A stretch of 64,000 bases of DNA from Flavobacterium segetis (lineage in GTDB: Bacteria; Bacteroidota; Bacteroidia; Flavobacteriales; Flavobacteriaceae). The notes under the pieces are model-generated. The model searched no databases, was not told where the DNA came from, and saw nothing but the letters and a program-made list of their open reading frames with translations. Shown here one piece after another: positions 26,292 to 35,854 of the stretch. Each line of letters begins with the position of its first letter. Position 1 is the first letter of the stretch. The position numbers and the translations under genes were made by a program. The stretch is from assembly GCF_900129575.1 (NCBI RefSeq), contig NZ_FQWE01000002.1:372001-436000 (forward strand), read 5' to 3'.

Positions 26292-28181
26292 TTATTGGGC
26301 TAAAAATAAATAAGAAATAATGGCGCAAAGTCCTAAAACAAAAACAAACAAATATAATCCTATACTTCCAGTTTGTATTTTCTTTCCTTGATAACTTAAT
26401 TCGTTAGTTACTTTGCCAAATCCATATACTAATGATGACAATCCAGTTTCAACTGTATCTCTAAAAAACTGAGACAAAAAGTTAATAGGTTTTACAAAAA
26501 GCGCATCATAGAATTCATCAACGTAATATTTATTGTAAAGCACTTTAGCAAAGCCCGTAATCTCAGCATCTGCAACAGGAACTGAATTTTGCTTGATATA
26601 TTTGGAATACGCTAATCCTATTCCTATAAGTGCTCCTACTACCGCAATTGCCATTAAAGTATATTCAGTAGTACCAAAATGATGTTCAGCTGTAGCTAAT
26701 TTTGGTAAAATAGGAATTAAATATCCATTTAACCAGCTATTACCAGGCAAACTAATCAAACCTCCTACCGTGGCTAAAATTGCTAAAACAATTAAAGGTA
26801 TTGTCATTAGCGACGAACTTTCATGTAAATGACTTTTTTGTTCAGCAGTTCCCCTAAATTCCTTAAAGAAAGTAAGAAACATCAATCGGAACATATAAAA
26901 AGCCGTCATTATTGAAGCTATAGAACCAACTACCCATAATGGTATATTTTGATGAAAAGCTACTAACAAAATTTCATCCTTAGAGAAAAAACCTGAAAAT
27001 AAAGGAACACCTGAAATGGCTAATGATGCAATTAACATTGTAGCAAACGTGATAGGCATCACTTTTTTCAAACCACCCATGTTACGCATATCTTGTTCCC
27101 CGTGTAGAGCGTGAATTACTGATCCTGATCCTAAGAACAAACAAGCTTTGAAAAAGGCATGAGTAATTACATGGAAAACTGCAACTTCATATGCACCTAA
27201 TCCTAAAGCTAAAAACATGAGTCCTAATTGTGAAACAGTAGAATAGGCTAAAACTTTTTTAATATCATTTTGTATTAATCCTATTGTCGCTGCAACAAGA
27301 GCCGTTACAGCTCCAATAATAGCAATAATCGTCTGTACATAAGGGGTTAAGTCAAAGATAAAATTCAACCTTGTAATCATGAATATTCCTGCAGTAACCA
27401 TAGTTGCGGCATGAATCAAAGCCGAAACTGGCGTTGGTCCCGCCATTGCATCTGGCAACCAGGTGTATAAAGGTATTTGTGCCGATTTCCCACAAGCTCC
27501 AATAAAAAGAGCAAAAGCTGCAATCGAAAGCATGTACATGTCTATGTCAGTTGCACTTGAAATGGCCGTTTTTAAACTAGCATAATCTAAGGTTGAGAAT
27601 AAATTACCAATGATAAAGATTCCAACAAGTAATCCTAAATCCCCTATTCTATTCATTATAAAAGCTTTCTTTGCAGCGTCATTGTACTCTTGATTTTTGT
27701 ACCAAAATCCAATTAGTAGATAAGAGCAAAGACCTACACCTTCCCAACCAATGAATAGCACTAATAAATTGCTGCCTACTACCAGCACAATCATAAAGAA
27801 AATAAACAGATTTAGGTAAGCAAAAAACTTGTGCATGTTTGCATCATCATGCATGTAACTGATGGAATACATGTGAATCAAGGTTCCAATTCCAGTTACA
27901 AAAAGTAGCCATAAAACAGATAATTGATCCAGTTGAAATCCAAAATCAACTGAGAAATTACTAATTTGAATCCAATCAAAAAGAGAAATTTTGATTCCCT
28001 CTGGTTGTGCTGCAATACCGCCAAAAAAATAAACTGTAGCCACAAAAGATATTAAAACAGAAAGTGTTCCTATTACACCCGAAAGCGTTTTTCCTAAACT
28101 TTTTCCTAAAAAAACATTAATTAAAAACCCTAAAAAAGGAGCAAGAACTAAAACTAAAACTATATTGGTATTCATTTCCAT
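26292..28181 (-). CDS. nuoL: NADH-quinone oxidoreductase subunit L
   Basis: A 629-residue membrane protein. It has the NuoL core motifs LFIGWEGVGLCSYLLIGFWY, SAQIPLYTWLPDAMAGPTPV and SALIHAATMVTAGIFMI. Its long C-terminal extension is expected to form the lateral helix along the membrane arm, ending in a final helix (GLYLFVFVLGLCAIISYLFL). It is the distal proton-pumping subunit of complex I. It starts directly after nuoK with no intergenic base and ends 9 bp before nuoM. Confidence 0.97.
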   Translation of the reverse strand: MEMNTNIVLVLVLAPFLGFLINVFLGKSLGKTLSGVIGTLSVLISFVATVYFFGGIAAQPEGIKISLFDWIQISNFSVDFGFQLDQLSVLWLLFVTGIGTLIHMYSISYMHDDANMHKFFAYLNLFIFFMIVLVVGSNLLVLFIGWEGVGLCSYLLIGFWYKNQEYNDAAKKAFIMNRIGDLGLLVGIFIIGNLFSTLDYASLKTAISSATDIDMYMLSIAAFALFIGACGKSAQIPLYTWLPDAMAGPTPVSALIHAATMVTAGIFMITRLNFIFDLTPYVQTIIAIIGAVTALVAATIGLIQNDIKKVLAYSTVSQLGLMFLALGLGAYEVAVFHVITHAFFKACLFLGSGSVIHALHGEQDMRNMGGLKKVMPITFATMLIASLAISGVPLFSGFFSKDEILLVAFHQNIPLWVVGSIASIMTAFYMFRLMFLTFFKEFRGTAEQKSHLHESSSLMTIPLIVLAILATVGGLISLPGNSWLNGYLIPILPKLATAEHHFGTTEYTLMAIAVVGALIGIGLAYSKYIKQNSVPVADAEITGFAKVLYNKYYVDEFYDALFVKPINFLSQFFRDTVETGLSSLVYGFGKVTNELSYQGKKIQTGSIGLYLFVFVLGLCAIISYLFLAQ

Positions 28182-28502
28182 TTATCCTTTTAAGTTTTTT
28201 AAATTATCGATAGTAATTGAACCTAAGTTTCTAAAGATAGAGACTAAAATTGCCAATCCTACGGCAACTTCTGCGGCAGCTACAGCCATCGAGAAGAAAA
28301 CGAAAACTTGACCTTGAGCATCTTGATGATAAGTTGAAAATGCAACAAATAGTAGACTAACGGCATTCAACATTATTTCAATAGACATAAAAACAATTAT
28401 GGCATTTCGTCTATACAGTACTCCAAAAACGCCAATACAAAAAAGTATAACGCTCAGAAATATGTAATTTTCTATACCAATGTGGTTTAAAATATTATTC
28501 AT
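28182..28502 (-). CDS. nuoK: NADH-quinone oxidoreductase subunit K
   Basis: A 106-residue protein with three membrane helices. The second carries the conserved glutamate in [19 protein letters not shown]. The third contains [20 protein letters not shown], again with the family glutamate. NuoK links the antiporter-like subunits to the quinone side of the complex I membrane arm. It sits between nuoJ (1 bp) and nuoL (0 bp) in the operon. Confidence 0.96.
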   Translation of the reverse strand: MNNILNHIGIENYIFLSVILFCIGVFGVLYRRNAIIVFMSIEIMLNAVSLLFVAFSTYHQDAQGQVFVFFSMAVAAAEVAVGLAILVSIFRNLGSITIDNLKNLKG

Positions 28503-28503
28503 A

Positions 28504-29016
28504 TTACTTTTCTAATTTTTCTTTTTTAGACAATAAAACAGAACCAATCATTGCCACTAATAAAAGCACCGAAGCAAATTCAAACGGAACCATATATTCA
28601 TTCAACAACACTTTACCTAATACATTAATTGATTGGTAATCTTCACCCGTGGTAGTGTAATCACCTACAATAGGTTTAGAATTGACAAAAATTGCAAGTA
28701 ACACTAGACAAATTAAACAAAATGAAACTATAGCACCTAAACGCGTAATTCTAGGTTTGTGAACTTCTCGCTGTTCGTTTAAATTCATTAACATGATCGT
28801 AAATAAAAACAAAATCATTATTGCACCAGAGTACACAATAACGTGAACAATAGCTAAGAATTGCGCATTTAATAGCAAGTAATGTCCCGCAATGGAGAAA
28901 AAGCAAACCACCAAATAAATAGCACTATGAATGGGATTTCTACTAAAAACAGTTAAAAACGCAGTTGCTAAAGTGATAGCAGCTAAAACGGAAAAAATAA
29001 TAAGTACTAGAGACAT
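28504..29016 (-). CDS. nuoJ: NADH-quinone oxidoreductase subunit J
   Basis: A 170-residue protein with five predicted membrane helices. It contains the NuoJ core [20 protein letters not shown] and [20 protein letters not shown], which includes the pi-bulge helix region. It belongs to the complex I membrane arm. Its start overlaps the nuoI stop by 1 bp, and it ends 1 bp before nuoK. Confidence 0.95.
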   Translation of the reverse strand: MSLVLIIFSVLAAITLATAFLTVFSRNPIHSAIYLVVCFFSIAGHYLLLNAQFLAIVHVIVYSGAIMILFLFTIMLMNLNEQREVHKPRITRLGAIVSFCLICLVLLAIFVNSKPIVGDYTTTGEDYQSINVLGKVLLNEYMVPFEFASVLLLVAMIGSVLLSKKEKLEK

Positions 29017-29561
29017 TAATTAACGTTTTTAAGTTGAGCGTTTTTCATTGCCATATCTAAAGGCATAACTAATTTATCTTTTCCAAAAATGAAATCTTCT
29101 CTTTCATAACTGGAAGGAACTAATACTTTTGATGTAGTTAAATAAATGGCATCTTTTGGGCACGCCTCTTCACATAAACCGCAAAATATACAACGCAACA
29201 TATTTATTTCATATATTGATGCATATTTCTCTTCTCTATATAAATGCTTTTCGTCCGGTTTACGTTCCTCAGCTTTCATTGTAATTGCTTCCGCTGGGCA
29301 GGACAAAGCACACAAGCCACATGCAGTACAGTTTTCTCTCCCCAGCTCATCACGTTTCAGCATATGCTGACCGCGGTAAACAGGACTCATAACGCGTTCT
29401 TGCTCAGGATATTTGATAGTCACTTTTCTGGTAAAAAGATGCTGAATTGTAATTATCAATCCCTTAGCGATTGCAACAAGATATAATCTTTCCCAAAAAG
29501 TCATCTCTTTATTAGAGACCACTTTTTTTCTTCCTGATAAGGATATACTTTCTATTGACAT
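29016..29561 (-). CDS. nuoI: NADH-quinone oxidoreductase subunit I
   Basis: A 181-residue 8-iron ferredoxin-type subunit with two cluster motifs, CTACGLCALSCP and CIFCGLCEEACP, that bind clusters N6a and N6b. These pass electrons towards NuoB and quinone. The N-terminus has an amphipathic helix that docks on the membrane, around LYLVAIAKGLIITIQHLF. It is separated from nuoH upstream by an unusual 333-bp gap with a dispersed repeat, while it overlaps nuoJ downstream by 1 bp. Confidence 0.96.
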   Translation of the reverse strand: MSIESISLSGRKKVVSNKEMTFWERLYLVAIAKGLIITIQHLFTRKVTIKYPEQERVMSPVYRGQHMLKRDELGRENCTACGLCALSCPAEAITMKAEERKPDEKHLYREEKYASIYEINMLRCIFCGLCEEACPKDAIYLTTSKVLVPSSYEREDFIFGKDKLVMPLDMAMKNAQLKNVN

Positions 29562-29894
29562 TTTTTATTTTTTTTGAAGCTTAATCCTGCTATCCGCTAC
29601 AATCTTTTAACCGCTATCGCTATTAAAAGGATTTTCACTACTATCAGGGCTAGGCACTCTAGTATTTAATAACTTATTTGATAAACTAACCTATTTTGTT
29701 TTACAATTAAAAATTGTTGTTTTAGCATGAAATTATATCCTTCATTTGATTTATAGCGACATCTAAAAATAATTAAACTTACCTCAATTTATTGATAAAT
29801 ATTTAACCGTTCTTCTCAATTAATACCGTATCAATTAAATTATAAATAAGAACGCTACAATTACAAGATTATAATTCCTCAGCCTATTGCATTT
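29562..29894. other. 333-bp non-coding gap inside the nuo operon
   Basis: All other gaps in the 13-kb operon are 0-112 bp. This one, between nuoH and nuoI, has no coding frame. It contains a dispersed repeat at 29585-29653 and AT-rich sequence. I found no good promoter in it. The repeat has probably been inserted or expanded here. Confidence 0.75.
29585..29653. repeat. Dispersed imperfect-palindrome repeat, nuo copy
   Basis: A 69-bp sequence that starts TCCTGCTATCCGCTACAATC, has AAAAGGATTTTCACTA in its second half and ends CAGGGCTAG. It aligns along its whole length with 55572-55644 and 55932-56004. Its centre can fold through AATCTTTT/AAAAGGATT. It resembles REP-type intergenic elements. 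Confidence 0.75.
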
Positions 29895-30947
29895 TTAAAA
29901 TCCAAAAAAAGCAAGTAAGTCAGCTCTCAAAATTACAATACCAGTAATTACAATGTTTAAAATTGATAACGGGATTAAGATTTTCCAACCCAAATGCATC
30001 AATTGATCGTATCTAAATCTTGGGATAGTCCACCGCACCCACATAAAGAAAAATATGAAGCCACAAAGTTTAACAAACAAAGCACCAAATCCTATTATAT
30101 TCGCAATATTTACACCCCAATTTTCAACAGCCCAACTCATTCCCGGATAATTATACCCTCCAAAGAATAAAACGGCCAAAAGTGTTGATGAAATAAACAT
30201 GTTTGCATACTCAGCAAAAAGATAAAATCCCATTTTCATGGAGGAATATTCCGTGTGATAACCGCCTATTAATTCTGTTTCACATTCTGGTAAATCAAAG
30301 GGAGTTCTATTTGCTTCAGCAAAAGCACAAATTAGAAAAATAACAAAGGAAAGTGGCTGATAGAAGACATTCCAGTTCATTCCTGATTGTTGAATTGTAA
30401 TCTCTTTCAAACTCAATGTACCTGTCATCATTAGCAAAGCTATAATTGAAAGTCCCATAGCAATTTCATACGAAACCATTTGAGATGCTGCACGTACCGC
30501 ACCAATAAGCGAAAACTTATTGTTAGAAGCCCACCCTCCAATCATTATTCCGTAAATACCCACTGACACAACTCCGAAAAAATAGAGTAAACCGATATTT
30601 AAATCTGTCGCCTGCAATAATATGTCTCTTCCAAATAAATGCAAACGGTCACCCCATGGGATCACAGCGCTAGTCATTAAAGCAGTACTCATTGCAATAG
30701 CAGGACCTACAAAAAATAAAGTTCTATTTGGAGTATTAGGTTCAAATTCCTCTTTAGCAAACAATTTTAATCCATCAGCAAGTGGTTGAAAAAGCCCCAT
30801 AGGACCCGCTCTGTTTGGACCAACACGATCTTGAAGCCAAGCGGCCACTTTTCGTTCTGCCCAAGTAGAATACATTGCCATCAACATTGTTAAAGCAAAT
30901 ACAGTAACAATTACGACGCTTTTTTCTATGATAAAAGTACTATCCAT
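29895..30947 (-). CDS. nuoH: NADH-quinone oxidoreductase subunit H
   Basis: A 350-residue membrane subunit with eight predicted helices. It carries the highly conserved quinone-site motifs AERKVAAWLQDRVGPNRAGP and ADGLKLFAKEE, EANRTPFDLPECETELIGGY, and EYSSMKMGFYLFAEYANMF. NuoH forms much of the quinone chamber and connects it to the proton path. Its start overlaps the end of nuoG by 8 bp, which suggests translational coupling. The following gap to nuoI is unusually long. Confidence 0.97.
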   Translation of the reverse strand: MDSTFIIEKSVVIVTVFALTMLMAMYSTWAERKVAAWLQDRVGPNRAGPMGLFQPLADGLKLFAKEEFEPNTPNRTLFFVGPAIAMSTALMTSAVIPWGDRLHLFGRDILLQATDLNIGLLYFFGVVSVGIYGIMIGGWASNNKFSLIGAVRAASQMVSYEIAMGLSIIALLMMTGTLSLKEITIQQSGMNWNVFYQPLSFVIFLICAFAEANRTPFDLPECETELIGGYHTEYSSMKMGFYLFAEYANMFISSTLLAVLFFGGYNYPGMSWAVENWGVNIANIIGFGALFVKLCGFIFFFMWVRWTIPRFRYDQLMHLGWKILIPLSILNIVITGIVILRADLLAFFGF

Positions 30948-31989
30948 TATTACTCAAACTTTTTTGATTTATAATGTCTTCTTCAGTCAAGGGAAATTCA
31001 GCCATACTAATCTTTTTGCGGTCTTGTTCTCTACCTAAAAGTATTTTCTCTTCGGTAGCGATTTCAACTTTCTCTAATTTTCTGGTATAGTTATTTTGAT
31101 TGATAACCGAATCTTTTTCAAAAACTCTTGGTCCTTCAATGATCCAATCAGTCACTTCCTTTTTATCAAATCTACAAGTATTACAAATGAATTCATCCAC
31201 TTCATGATACTCATCTTTTCGTCCTGTAACACGCTGGATTTCGTCACCAAACATCCAAACAGTTGTTTTCCCGCAACATTTATCGCAGTCTCTGTGCGCG
31301 TTGTAAGGCTTGTTAAACCAAACTCTTGATTTGAATCTAAAAGTTTTATCAGTTAATGCACCTACAGGACATACGTCAATCATATTTCCAGAGAATTCAT
31401 TATCAATTGCTTTAGAAATACAAGTCGAAATATTAGAATGATCGCCTCTATCCATTACCCCGTGCACACGGTCGTCAGTTAATTGATCAGCAACCATTAC
31501 GCAGCGGTAACAAAGAATACAACGATTCATGTGTAATTGAATGTTTTCGCCAATATTTTCTGGCTCAAAAGTTCTTTTTTCTTCAACAAAACGACTTTGA
31601 GATTTTCCATGCTCAAAACTTAAATTTTGTAAATCACATTCTCCAGCTTGATCGCAAACGGGACAATCTAATGGGTGATTAATCAACAAAAATTCGGTTA
31701 CTGATTTTCTAGCTTCTTGTACACGTGGCGAAGATTTACTGTTTACTTCCATTCCATCCATACAACCGGTTACACAAGAGGCCATTAATTTTGGCATTGG
31801 TCTAGGATCAGCTTCGCTTCCTTTTGCAACTTCTACTAAACAGCAACGGCATTTTCCGCCACTACCTTTTAGTTTAGAATAATAACACATGGCTGGCGGA
31901 ACTACTTCTCCACCTATCATACGTGCCGCTTGCAGGATTGTGGTTCCTGGTTCTACTTCTATCGACTGACCGTCTATTGTTACTTTCAT
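30940..31989 (-). CDS. nuoG: NADH-quinone oxidoreductase subunit G, short form
   Basis: A 349-residue iron-sulphur subunit. It has an N-terminal [2Fe-2S] ferredoxin domain (cysteines in PPAMCYYSKLKGSGGKCRCC) and a His-Cys cluster segment (HPLDCPVCDQAGECDL). A [4Fe-4S] motif (CILCYRCVMV with a later CPVGAL) is followed by the start of the molybdopterin-type domain, with cysteines in CDKCCGK and CNTC. It then ends. Full-length NuoG in proteobacteria is about 900 residues. The missing region is the catalytically inactive molybdopterin-like part, and short NuoG is common in Flavobacteriia. The electron-transfer clusters are all present. It follows nuoF after 53 bp. Confidence 0.92.
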   Translation of the reverse strand: MKVTIDGQSIEVEPGTTILQAARMIGGEVVPPAMCYYSKLKGSGGKCRCCLVEVAKGSEADPRPMPKLMASCVTGCMDGMEVNSKSSPRVQEARKSVTEFLLINHPLDCPVCDQAGECDLQNLSFEHGKSQSRFVEEKRTFEPENIGENIQLHMNRCILCYRCVMVADQLTDDRVHGVMDRGDHSNISTCISKAIDNEFSGNMIDVCPVGALTDKTFRFKSRVWFNKPYNAHRDCDKCCGKTTVWMFGDEIQRVTGRKDEYHEVDEFICNTCRFDKKEVTDWIIEGPRVFEKDSVINQNNYTRKLEKVEIATEEKILLGREQDRKKISMAEFPLTEEDIINQKSLSNNG

Positions 31990-32042
31990 TATTTACTAAT
32001 GTTTAACTCCATGGGAGTATCTTAATTCTGAAATCAAAAATC

Positions 32043-33410
32043 TTACACCAATTCTTTAGCAACTAAGTGCTTTACTTTCTCAAAAGGCTCAGCAACAAAG
32101 TGATCTCTATTTTTTATTTTTTCTGGAAAACGAATATGGTACTCGAATTCATCTCTAAAATGACGAATTGCCGCTGCTACTGGCCAAGCTGCTGCATCAC
32201 CGAGAGGACAAATCGTGTTACCTTCAATTTTACTTTGAATACTCAAAAGCAAATCAATATCCTCTTCACGACCGTAACCATTTTCAATTCTATTTAACAC
32301 TTTCTCCATCCATCCAGTTCCTTCGCGACAAGGGGAACATTGCCCACAGCTTTCGTGATGATAAAAACGAGAGAAATTCCAGGTGTTGCGAACAATACAT
32401 GCGGTATCATTGTAAACGATAAATCCACCTGAACCTAACATCGAACCAGTTGCAAAACCTCCATCACTTAGTGATTCATAAGTCATCAAACGATCTTCAC
32501 CATTTGCAGTTTTAAAAATTAAATGAGCTGGTAAAACAGGAACAGAACTTCCTCCTGGAACAAAGGCCTTCAATGGTCGATCTGAACTCATTCCTCCTAA
32601 ATACTCATCAGAATTCATAAATTCATACACACTTAAACCCATTTCAATTTCATACACACCTGGATTTTTAATATGTCCAGAAGCAGAAATTAATTTAGTA
32701 CCAGTTGATCTACCAATACCAATTTTTGCATAGTCAGCACCGGAATTATTTACAATCCATGGTACAGCAGCAATTGTTTCGACATTATTTACAACAGTAG
32801 GATTTGACCACAATCCTGAGATTGCAGGAAATGGTGGCTTGATTCTAGGATTACCTCTTTTACCTTCTAGTGATTCAATTAAGGCTGTTTCTTCGCCACA
32901 AATGTAAGCGCCTGCACCACAATGAACATATAAATCTAAGTCATAACCTGAACCTAATATATTTTTACCCAAAAATCCAGCTGCTTTGGCTTCATTGATG
33001 GCTTTTTCTAATATTTTATAAATCCACATATACTCGCCACGAATGTAAATATAAGATAGATTTGCACCCAATGCATAACTCGATGTTATCATACCCTCGA
33101 TCAACAAATGCGGGATAAATTCCATTAAATAGCGATCCTTGAAAGTTCCTGGTTCTGACTCATCGGCATTGCACACTAAATGTCTTGGCTTTCCTGATTT
33201 TTTATCAATGAAGCTCCATTTCATTCCAGCAGGAAAACCCGCACCACCACGACCACGCAATCCCGAAGTTTTTACTTCTTCAACTACTTCGTCTGGCGTC
33301 AAGGTTTTTAATGCTTTCTCAACTGAGGCATATCCACCATTGGCACGGTAAACATCGTACGTTTTTATGCCGGGGATATTAATTTTATCTAATAATATTT
33401 TTTGTGACAT
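32043..33410 (-). CDS. nuoF: NADH-quinone oxidoreductase subunit F
   Basis: A 455-residue NADH- and FMN-binding subunit. It has the nucleotide-binding motif GLRGRGGAGFPAGMKWSF (about residues 50-68) and the FMN site region CNADESEPGTFKDR. The YIYIRGEYMW and GAGAYICGEETALIESLEG motifs are present, as is the N3 cluster motif ESCGQCSPCREGTGW. NADH is oxidised here and electrons pass to NuoE and NuoG. It starts 1 bp after nuoE. Length is as expected. Confidence 0.97.
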   Translation of the reverse strand: MSQKILLDKINIPGIKTYDVYRANGGYASVEKALKTLTPDEVVEEVKTSGLRGRGGAGFPAGMKWSFIDKKSGKPRHLVCNADESEPGTFKDRYLMEFIPHLLIEGMITSSYALGANLSYIYIRGEYMWIYKILEKAINEAKAAGFLGKNILGSGYDLDLYVHCGAGAYICGEETALIESLEGKRGNPRIKPPFPAISGLWSNPTVVNNVETIAAVPWIVNNSGADYAKIGIGRSTGTKLISASGHIKNPGVYEIEMGLSVYEFMNSDEYLGGMSSDRPLKAFVPGGSSVPVLPAHLIFKTANGEDRLMTYESLSDGGFATGSMLGSGGFIVYNDTACIVRNTWNFSRFYHHESCGQCSPCREGTGWMEKVLNRIENGYGREEDIDLLLSIQSKIEGNTICPLGDAAAWPVAAAIRHFRDEFEYHIRFPEKIKNRDHFVAEPFEKVKHLVAKELV

Positions 33411-33411
33411 A

Positions 33412-33942
33412 TTATTTATCGTGTAATATTATAATATCATTTTTACAATCTTCGATCAACTGATCTACTTTTTCTTTAGTTAAATGTTCTTTGTAAAAAT
33501 CACCTAACTGCATTATAGGAGCATACCCACACGCACCTAAGCATTCTACTCCTCTAACTTCAAAGAGTCCGTCAACTGTTGGTTCACCAACTTTGACACC
33601 TAATTTTTCGCAAGTGTAATCCATCAAATCTTCTACCCCATTTAAGCAACAAGGCGAAGTCTGACAAAACTCAAACATATATTTACCTATAGGTCTTTGA
33701 TTGTACATCGTATAAAACGAAACCACTTCATAAACCTCAATTGGTTTGATCTGAATAATCTCCGCAACTTTATCCATTAATTCAATACTCAACCAATTCT
33801 CGTGTGCGTCTTGAACTTCGTGCAAAACAGGCAATAGTGCTGATTTCCTTTTATCTTCAGGATAATAACTGATTAGTTCATTGATTCTATTCATCAACGT
33901 TTCAGTTATATTTATTTCTTGTTTGTGATGTGTTCTTTCCAT
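33412..33942 (-). CDS. nuoE: NADH-quinone oxidoreductase subunit E
   Basis: A thioredoxin-like [2Fe-2S] subunit. The four cluster cysteines lie in CQTSPCC and CLGACGYAP. I chose the ATG at 33942 (MERTHHKQEIN); a GTG six codons upstream at 33960 is also in frame but less likely. The upstream helical part contains the segment LLPVLHEVQDAHENWLS. NuoE accepts electrons beside NuoF in the NADH dehydrogenase module. It lies 116 bp after nuoD and 1 bp before nuoF. Confidence 0.94.
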   Translation of the reverse strand: MERTHHKQEINITETLMNRINELISYYPEDKRKSALLPVLHEVQDAHENWLSIELMDKVAEIIQIKPIEVYEVVSFYTMYNQRPIGKYMFEFCQTSPCCLNGVEDLMDYTCEKLGVKVGEPTVDGLFEVRGVECLGACGYAPIMQLGDFYKEHLTKEKVDQLIEDCKNDIIILHDK

Positions 33943-34058
33943 TTTTATTGTTTTTGCCACAAGGGCGCAAAGTCAAAAAGTTTTTATTGTTTTACAGCTA
34001 TTTTAACCTGAAATTAACCTCGCATAATCGCGATATACTTCTGAAATCTTTCCTCCTT

Positions 34059-35297
34059 TTAAGCGTCTAATTCTCCTGCAATGACGTTCAAACTTGATAG
34101 TATAACAATAGCGTCAGAGAGTAACGCTCCTTCAATCATTTCAGGATAGGCTTGGTAATAAATAAAGCAAGGTCTACGAAAATGCAATCGATACGGAGTA
34201 CGGCTACCATCAGTTACTAAATAAAAACCTAATTCTCCATTTCCTCCTTCAACAGGATGATAAATTTCAGCAACTGGTATAGGAACTTCTCCCATTACAA
34301 TTTTAAAGTGGTAGATTAGAGATTCCATATTGGTATACACATCTTCTTTTGGCGGAAGGTAATAATCAGGTACATCAGCATGAAACTCATTGCCCTCTGG
34401 CATTTTAGCAAGCGCCTGTCGAATGATACTTAAACTCTCCCAAACCTCAGCATTACGAACACAAAAACGATCATAAGTATCACCGGATTTGCCAACAGGA
34501 ACAATGAAATCAAAATCCTCATAAGAAGAATAGGGCTGCGCTACTCGAACATCGTAATCAACACCCGTAGCTCTTAAATTTGGACCAGTAAAACCATAAT
34601 TCATTGCTTTTTCCGCAGTAATCGGACCTACATTTACTGTTCTATCAATAAAAATTCTATTTCGAACAAATAAATTTTCAAATTCTTGCCATGCTGGCGG
34701 AAACTCTTCTAAAAAAACATCTAGCTTCCTGAAAGCTTCGGGAGACCAATCTCTTTCAAAACCACCAATTCGACCCATATTTGTAGTCAAACGAGCGCCA
34801 CAAATTTCCTCGTAAATTTCGTATATTTTCTCTCTGAACTGGAATACATATAAAAAACCCGTGTAAGCTCCAGTATCTACTCCCAAAATTGAATTGCAAA
34901 TAATATGATCTGTAATTCGAGCGAGTTCCATTACAATGACTCTTAAATATTGTGCCCTTTTAGGAACTTCAATATCTAATAATTTTTCTAAAGTCATCCA
35001 CCATCCCATATTATTAATAGGTGAAGAACAATAGTTCATTCTATCAGTAAGTGGAGTGATTTGGTAAAAGGGACGATTTTCAGCTATTTTTTCAAAGGCT
35101 CTATGAATGTAACCAATAGTTGGTTCCGCCTCTAAAATTCGCTCACCATCCATCAACAAGATATTTTGAAAAATACCATGTGTTGCAGGGTGAGTTGGAC
35201 CTAAATTTAAGATCGAAAGCTCGCTTCCATCTTCATTTAGCTGCTCTTTTATTCTTTTAGCATAGCGATGCTCTGGTGGTAATAATAGTTCTGACAT
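34059..35297 (-). CDS. nuoD: NADH-quinone oxidoreductase subunit D
   Basis: A 412-residue subunit related to the large subunit of NiFe hydrogenases. The quinone-site segment LGPTHPATHGIFQNILLMDG is near the N-terminus, followed by IGYIHRAFEKIAENR. The QITPLTDRMNYCSSPINNMG motif is present and the C-terminus contains GALLSDAIVILSSLNVIAGELD. NuoD lines the quinone pocket with NuoB. It lies 35 bp after nuoC. Unlike in Escherichia coli, nuoC and nuoD are separate genes. Confidence 0.97.
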   Translation of the reverse strand: MSELLLPPEHRYAKRIKEQLNEDGSELSILNLGPTHPATHGIFQNILLMDGERILEAEPTIGYIHRAFEKIAENRPFYQITPLTDRMNYCSSPINNMGWWMTLEKLLDIEVPKRAQYLRVIVMELARITDHIICNSILGVDTGAYTGFLYVFQFREKIYEIYEEICGARLTTNMGRIGGFERDWSPEAFRKLDVFLEEFPPAWQEFENLFVRNRIFIDRTVNVGPITAEKAMNYGFTGPNLRATGVDYDVRVAQPYSSYEDFDFIVPVGKSGDTYDRFCVRNAEVWESLSIIRQALAKMPEGNEFHADVPDYYLPPKEDVYTNMESLIYHFKIVMGEVPIPVAEIYHPVEGGNGELGFYLVTDGSRTPYRLHFRRPCFIYYQAYPEMIEGALLSDAIVILSSLNVIAGELDA

Positions 35298-35332
35298 TTA
35301 TTTAATGTGAAAAATTATAGATATAAACTTTT

Positions 35333-35854
35333 TTAATAATTATCAGTTGTTCTTCCAAAGAAACGATCATCTTTATCAGTTCTTCCACTGTCTTCCATTG
35401 GGAATTCTTTTCGCATTGGAAATGAAATCATTTCGTCCATATTCAAAATACGTTTTAATTGCGGATGTCCAATAAAATCAATACCATAAAAATCATATGC
35501 TTCTCTTTCCATCCAATTTGAACTTCGGAAAATATTTGATATCGTTTTAATTTTTGGATTTTCGCCGTCAATATAAACTTTGATTTTTATTCTTTTATTT
35601 TCGTACCAGTTGTGCATATGATATACCACTGCAAACTGCCTGCTAAATTCGTTGTCTGGATAATGGATTGCGCAAAGGTCAGTTAAAAAATGAAATCGTA
35701 AATCAGGATCATTTTTCAAAAAAAGTATTAATGCAGTTATTGAATCAGTAGTAGATTCAAATGAAAAAATATCTTTTTCTTGATTGTAATTAAATACATT
35801 TATTCCAAATGCTTCATTTACCTTCTCTTGAATTTGTATTGCTTCTAAAGCCAT
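35333..35854 (-). CDS. nuoC: NADH-quinone oxidoreductase subunit C
   Basis: A 173-residue 30-kDa-type subunit. It shows the family signature NWMEREAYDFYGIDFIGHPQLKR near the C-terminus and DLCAIHYPDNEFSRQFAVVY in the middle. It is part of the hydrophilic connecting module with NuoB and NuoD. It starts immediately after nuoB with no gap. It is a separate gene, not fused to nuoD. Confidence 0.95.
   Translation of the reverse strand: MALEAIQIQEKVNEAFGINVFNYNQEKDIFSFESTTDSITALILFLKNDPDLRFHFLTDLCAIHYPDNEFSRQFAVVYHMHNWYENKRIKIKVYIDGENPKIKTISNIFRSSNWMEREAYDFYGIDFIGHPQLKRILNMDEMISFPMRKEFPMEDSGRTDKDDRFFGRTTDNY

Noticed and set aside
29562..29894. A missing nuo gene between nuoH and nuoI
   Set aside because: All 14 nuo genes A-N are accounted for elsewhere in the operon (C and D separate), and the gap has no coding frame.
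30940..31989. NuoG as a truncated pseudogene
   Set aside because: Short NuoG with intact iron-sulphur ligands is normal in Flavobacteriia, and the gene overlaps nuoH in a tight operon.
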